Positions 61,042 to 64,000 of a stretch of 64,000 nucleotides of DNA are shown one piece after another. Origin of the DNA: Paludibacter sp. (GTDB lineage: Bacteria > Bacteroidota > Bacteroidia > Bacteroidales > Paludibacteraceae); assembly GCA_028692715.1 (NCBI GenBank), contig JAQUWU010000021.1, forward strand, positions 1-64,000, in the 5' to 3' direction. Numbering within the stretch: the stretch's first letter is position 1; each line of letters opens with the position of its first letter. Below the pieces are notes generated by a model. It was not told where the DNA came from. It ran no database searches and saw nothing but the letters and a program-made list of their open reading frames with translations. The position numbers were made by a program, and so were the translations under genes.

Positions 61042-64000
61042 TCAATAATCGCGTTCAACTTGTGCAATTTTTTTATTAATTGCTTCCATTTTTTCTTCTT
61101 GTAATACTTTTTTGTATTCAATTGGAACTACTTTCTTGAATTGATCCTGATAGTCTTTCCAATTGTCAAGAATTTTCTTTGCCAGCTTACTATTCGTATA
61201 TTTATAGTGATTAGCAATATATGATTGAAGCTCTTTATTATCAATACTATCTTCAAGCAGTGTCAATTCCACCATTTCCATATTACAGTAGTAGTCGAAA
61301 TCACCTTTTTCGTCCAAAACATAAGCTACACCACCACTCATACCGGCAGCAAAATTACGTCCTGTTGGTCCAAGTACAATGGTACGTCCACCGGTCATAT
61401 ATTCACAACAGTGATCGCCCGCACCCTCAACGACAGCAACTGCACCTGAATTACGAACGCAGAAACGCTCACCAACAACACCATTAATATACACTTCGCC
61501 CGAAGTTGCACCATATAATAATGTATTTCCAGCAATTATATTTTCTTCCGGTTTAAAGGTACTTTGCTCAGGAGCAACAACTACAATTTTACCACCCGAT
61601 AAACCTTTTCCTAAATAATCGTTGGATTCACCCGTTAAGCGGAAATAAACACCTTTACTTAAAAATGCACCAAAACTCTGACCTGCAGAACCGCGGAAGT
61701 TTGCAACGATTGTATCGTTTGGCAAGCCTTCCTGTCCATAGCGTTTAGCTATTTGACCTGAGAGCATCGCTCCTACTGCACGATCGATATTCGTAATTTT
61801 TTGATTAATAACTACCGGCATACATAAATCCAAAGCAGGCAGCGATTTTTTAATCAAATGTACATCGAGTACATTATCAATTTTATGATCCTGATCTTTT
61901 ACATGACGTAATGCATTTTCGGTAATTAACGCAGGAGCATAAAGTATTTTTGATAAGTTCACTTTTTTCAGTTTTGAGCTTCCTTCAACTTCCTTACGAG
62001 TAAGTAATTCGGCATGACCAACAATTTCGTTAAGATTGCGGTATCCAAGTTGAGCCAAGTGTTCACGAACATCCTGAGCAATAAACCTAAAGAAGTTCAC
62101 TAAATATTCATGTTTACCGGTGAAGTTTTTACGCAAAACTTCGTCTTGTGTAGCTACACCAACCGGACAAGTATTTAAGTGACATTTACGCATCATTACA
62201 CAACCAAGAATTATCAATGCACTTGTTGCAAATCCAAACTCCTCTGCTCCTAACATTGCTGTTATTACCACATCGCGTCCGGTCTTAATCTGACCATCAG
62301 TCTGTAATCTGATTTGACCACGCAAATTATTCATAACCAAGGTTTGTTGAGTTTCAGCCAAACCAATTTCAAGAGGCATACCGGCATGTTTTATAGAACT
62401 TGCTGGGCTTGCTCCCGTTCCTCCTTCAGTACCACTGATAAGAATTAAATCGGCTTTTGCCTTCGCAACACCGGCTGCAATAGTACCAACACCTGTTTCA
62501 GATACAAGTTTAACACTGATCGTTGCAGTTGGATTAATATTTTTTAGATCAAAGATTAATTGTGCTAAATCTTCAATTGAATAAATATCGTGATGAGGAG
62601 GTGGTGAAATCAATGAAATTCCCGGAATTGAGTGACGGGTTTTTGCAATAATTTTATCTACTTTATGTCCCGGAAGTTGTCCACCTTCACCTGGTTTAGC
62701 TCCCTGAGCTATTTTAATCTGAATTTCATCAGCATTAATAAGATATTCGGCAGTAACACCAAAACGTCCTGAAGCAACCTGTTTAATAGCACTTCGTGTG
62801 ATTAAACCATCTTCCCGCTTTTTGTAACGCTCCGGATCTTCACCACCTTCACCAGTATTACTACGTCCGCCAATGATATTCATTGCCATTGCCATAGCTT
62901 CATGTGCCTCCCTACTAATAGAACCATATGACATTGCTCCGGTAACGAAACGTTTCATAATACCTTCAACTGGTTCTACTTCGTCAATACTAATCGGATT
63001 ACGTTTGTAATCAATTAGATCGCGAATAAAAATAGGGGCTGCTTTATCATCTACAGCACTAACATATTCTTTATATTTGTTATAATCGTTCGTTTTTGTA
63101 GCGATTTGTAAACGGGCAATTGTTTCCGGATTCCAGGCGTGGACTTCGCCATCGCGTCGATATCCGTAAAGGCCCAAATTTACTAATCTGTCAACATCAT
63201 CGCCTTCGTTAGGGAAAAATGCTTCGTTGAACGGTTTGATTACTTCATTGGCAACATCTTCGATATCAATACCCTCGATAGCAGAAGTAATGCCTTTAAA
63301 GTATTTACTTAATAATTTACTTGAAATACCAATTGCTTCAAAAATATGAGCCCCACGATAACTACGTAATGTAGAGTTACCCATTTTCGACAACACTTTT
63401 AACAAACCTTTATTAACAGCTTTAATGTAACTCTTCATAGCTGTTTCAATTTGCATAGGCAAATCGCCTGATTTAATTTGGTCGTTGATAATTGCAAAGA
63501 CCATATATGGGTTAACAGCATTAGCACCAAATCCAAATAATAAGGCAAAGTGCATAACTTCGCGTGGTTCTGCCGACTCAACAACGATATCGATTTGCAT
63601 TCTTTTCCGTTTTTGAACCAAATAGAGATGAACAGCTGAAACCGCCATCAAAGATGGTATTGGAGCATGAGTTGCATCTACTCCTCTATCACTCAATACA
63701 ATGTAATTTTTTCCGTCATCTACTGCTTTCTCAACTGACAAACAAAGCTCTTGAATAGCTTTTTCCATGCCTACAGCACCTTCACTCGGATTAAATAACA
63801 TTGACAATGAAATAGTTGAAAATCCCTTGTATTCAATATTCATCAACGTATCGAACTGAGTATTTGTAAGAACAGGGCTTTTGAGTTTCACCATCTTACA
63901 AATTTCACGCGCTGGTTCCAATAAGTTTTGATTTACCGAACCAACAAAACCAGTCAATGACATAACCAACTCTTCGCGAATCGGATCTATTGGCGGATTG
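61042..64000 (-). CDS. gltB: Glutamate synthase large subunit, C-terminal part
   Basis: About 985 residues are in the window; the frame is open at the right edge and the gene continues beyond. The visible part starts in the central domain (NPPIDPIREELVMSLTGFVG), then the FMN-binding synthase domain (KPGEGGQLPGHKVDKIIAKT, GTEGGTGASPASSIKHAGMP), the 3Fe-4S Cys set (CVMMRKCHLNTCPVGVATQD) and the beta-helix GXGXG domain (GNTLLYGATSGEVYINGVVG). The N-terminal glutaminase domain is outside. It works with GltD in ammonia assimilation. Confidence 0.97.
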   Translation of the reverse strand, partial: NPPIDPIREELVMSLTGFVGSVNQNLLEPAREICKMVKLKSPVLTNTQFDTLMNIEYKGFSTISLSMLFNPSEGAVGMEKAIQELCLSVEKAVDDGKNYIVLSDRGVDATHAPIPSLMAVSAVHLYLVQKRKRMQIDIVVESAEPREVMHFALLFGFGANAVNPYMVFAIINDQIKSGDLPMQIETAMKSYIKAVNKGLLKVLSKMGNSTLRSYRGAHIFEAIGISSKLLSKYFKGITSAIEGIDIEDVANEVIKPFNEAFFPNEGDDVDRLVNLGLYGYRRDGEVHAWNPETIARLQIATKTNDYNKYKEYVSAVDDKAAPIFIRDLIDYKRNPISIDEVEPVEGIMKRFVTGAMSYGSISREAHEAMAMAMNIIGGRSNTGEGGEDPERYKKREDGLITRSAIKQVASGRFGVTAEYLINADEIQIKIAQGAKPGEGGQLPGHKVDKIIAKTRHSIPGISLISPPPHHDIYSIEDLAQLIFDLKNINPTATISVKLVSETGVGTIAAGVAKAKADLILISGTEGGTGASPASSIKHAGMPLEIGLAETQQTLVMNNLRGQIRLQTDGQIKTGRDVVITAMLGAEEFGFATSALIILGCVMMRKCHLNTCPVGVATQDEVLRKNFTGKHEYLVNFFRFIAQDVREHLAQLGYRNLNEIVGHAELLTRKEVEGSSKLKKVNLSKILYAPALITENALRHVKDQDHKIDNVLDVHLIKKSLPALDLCMPVVINQKITNIDRAVGAMLSGQIAKRYGQEGLPNDTIVANFRGSAGQSFGAFLSKGVYFRLTGESNDYLGKGLSGGKIVVVAPEQSTFKPEENIIAGNTLLYGATSGEVYINGVVGERFCVRNSGAVAVVEGAGDHCCEYMTGGRTIVLGPTGRNFAAGMSGGVAYVLDEKGDFDYYCNMEMVELTLLEDSIDNKELQSYIANHYKYTNSKLAKKILDNWKDYQDQFKKVVPIEYKKVLQEEKMEAINKKIAQVERDY

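Noticed and set aside
61221-61487. His-rich plus-strand frames opposite gltB
   Set aside because: They are antisense to a highly conserved metabolic gene and have shadow-type composition.
1-64000. CRISPR arrays, rRNA or tRNA genes
   Set aside because: No regularly spaced identical repeats and no cloverleaf with a T-arm other than that of tmRNA were noticed; the scan was by eye, so a weak candidate could be missed.

Overview
The window looks like chromosomal DNA of an AT-rich Bacteroidota (probably Bacteroidales or a close order). Support comes from -7 boxes of the TAnnTTTG type with few Shine-Dalgarno sites, a hybrid two-component system of the polysaccharide-utilisation type, TlpA/DUF4369 and PorT-like proteins, an RteC protein, IntDOT-like integrase, a tmRNA tag reading GENNYALAA, and REP-like repeats built on CCCCCTAAAGGGGG and CTGCAGCAGG. 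No tRNA, rRNA or CRISPR array was seen. The assignment rests on gene content only.

Layout. 0.1-3.4 kb: a broken FAD oxidoreductase, a sodium:solute symporter and a divergent LacI-type regulator with two operators between them. 4.0-5.7 kb: a split HipA-type toxin-antitoxin module (hipB-hipS-hipT) behind four evenly spaced operators. 6.0-10.7 kb: a three-recombinase (RIT-type) element sitting between the N-terminal halves of two different abiEii toxin genes that face each other; its third recombinase is frameshifted. 10.8-15.9 kb: a small integrative-element module (DnaC-like ATPase, replication-type HTH protein, excisionase-like HTH protein, GH108 muramidase, RteC, integrase) next to tmRNA. 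16.6-20.0 kb: core genes rny and zapA with a coiled-coil partner, then a lone FecR-like domain and an ECF sigma factor.

20.2-30.5 kb is a carbohydrate locus: a beta-helix/DUF6298-type secreted protein, a 1465-residue hybrid sensor/regulator and a GH2 glycosidase, all on the minus strand. 30.7-34.8 kb is an exopolysaccharide export operon with two tandem Wza-like lipoproteins and a tyrosine autokinase. 35.1-41.8 kb holds envelope and housekeeping genes: outer-membrane barrel, lipoprotein, two thioredoxin-fold proteins, mutY, HU, a 29-residue AURKAIP1/COX24-type ribosomal protein and RNase G. 42.0-45.0 kb is an overlapping pair, a barrel protein and an OmpA-type lipoprotein. metK (45.8 kb) follows a SAM-II-like riboswitch.

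49.5-54.8 kb is the least conventional region. It holds small proteins with no obvious housekeeping role: a secreted Ig-like protein, an HU-like/DUF4469 protein, a PepSY-like 151-residue protein, a cystatin-like 91-residue protein with a QVVKG loop, a membrane protein, a 71-residue candidate precursor peptide and a radical SAM enzyme with an incomplete SPASM domain. Three of the small genes share a recurring leader sequence, and a roughly 100-nt candidate structured RNA lies among them. The window ends with a FabH-like synthase, a short DUF1847 protein and the nitrogen assimilation genes asnB, gltD and gltB, the last running off the right edge.
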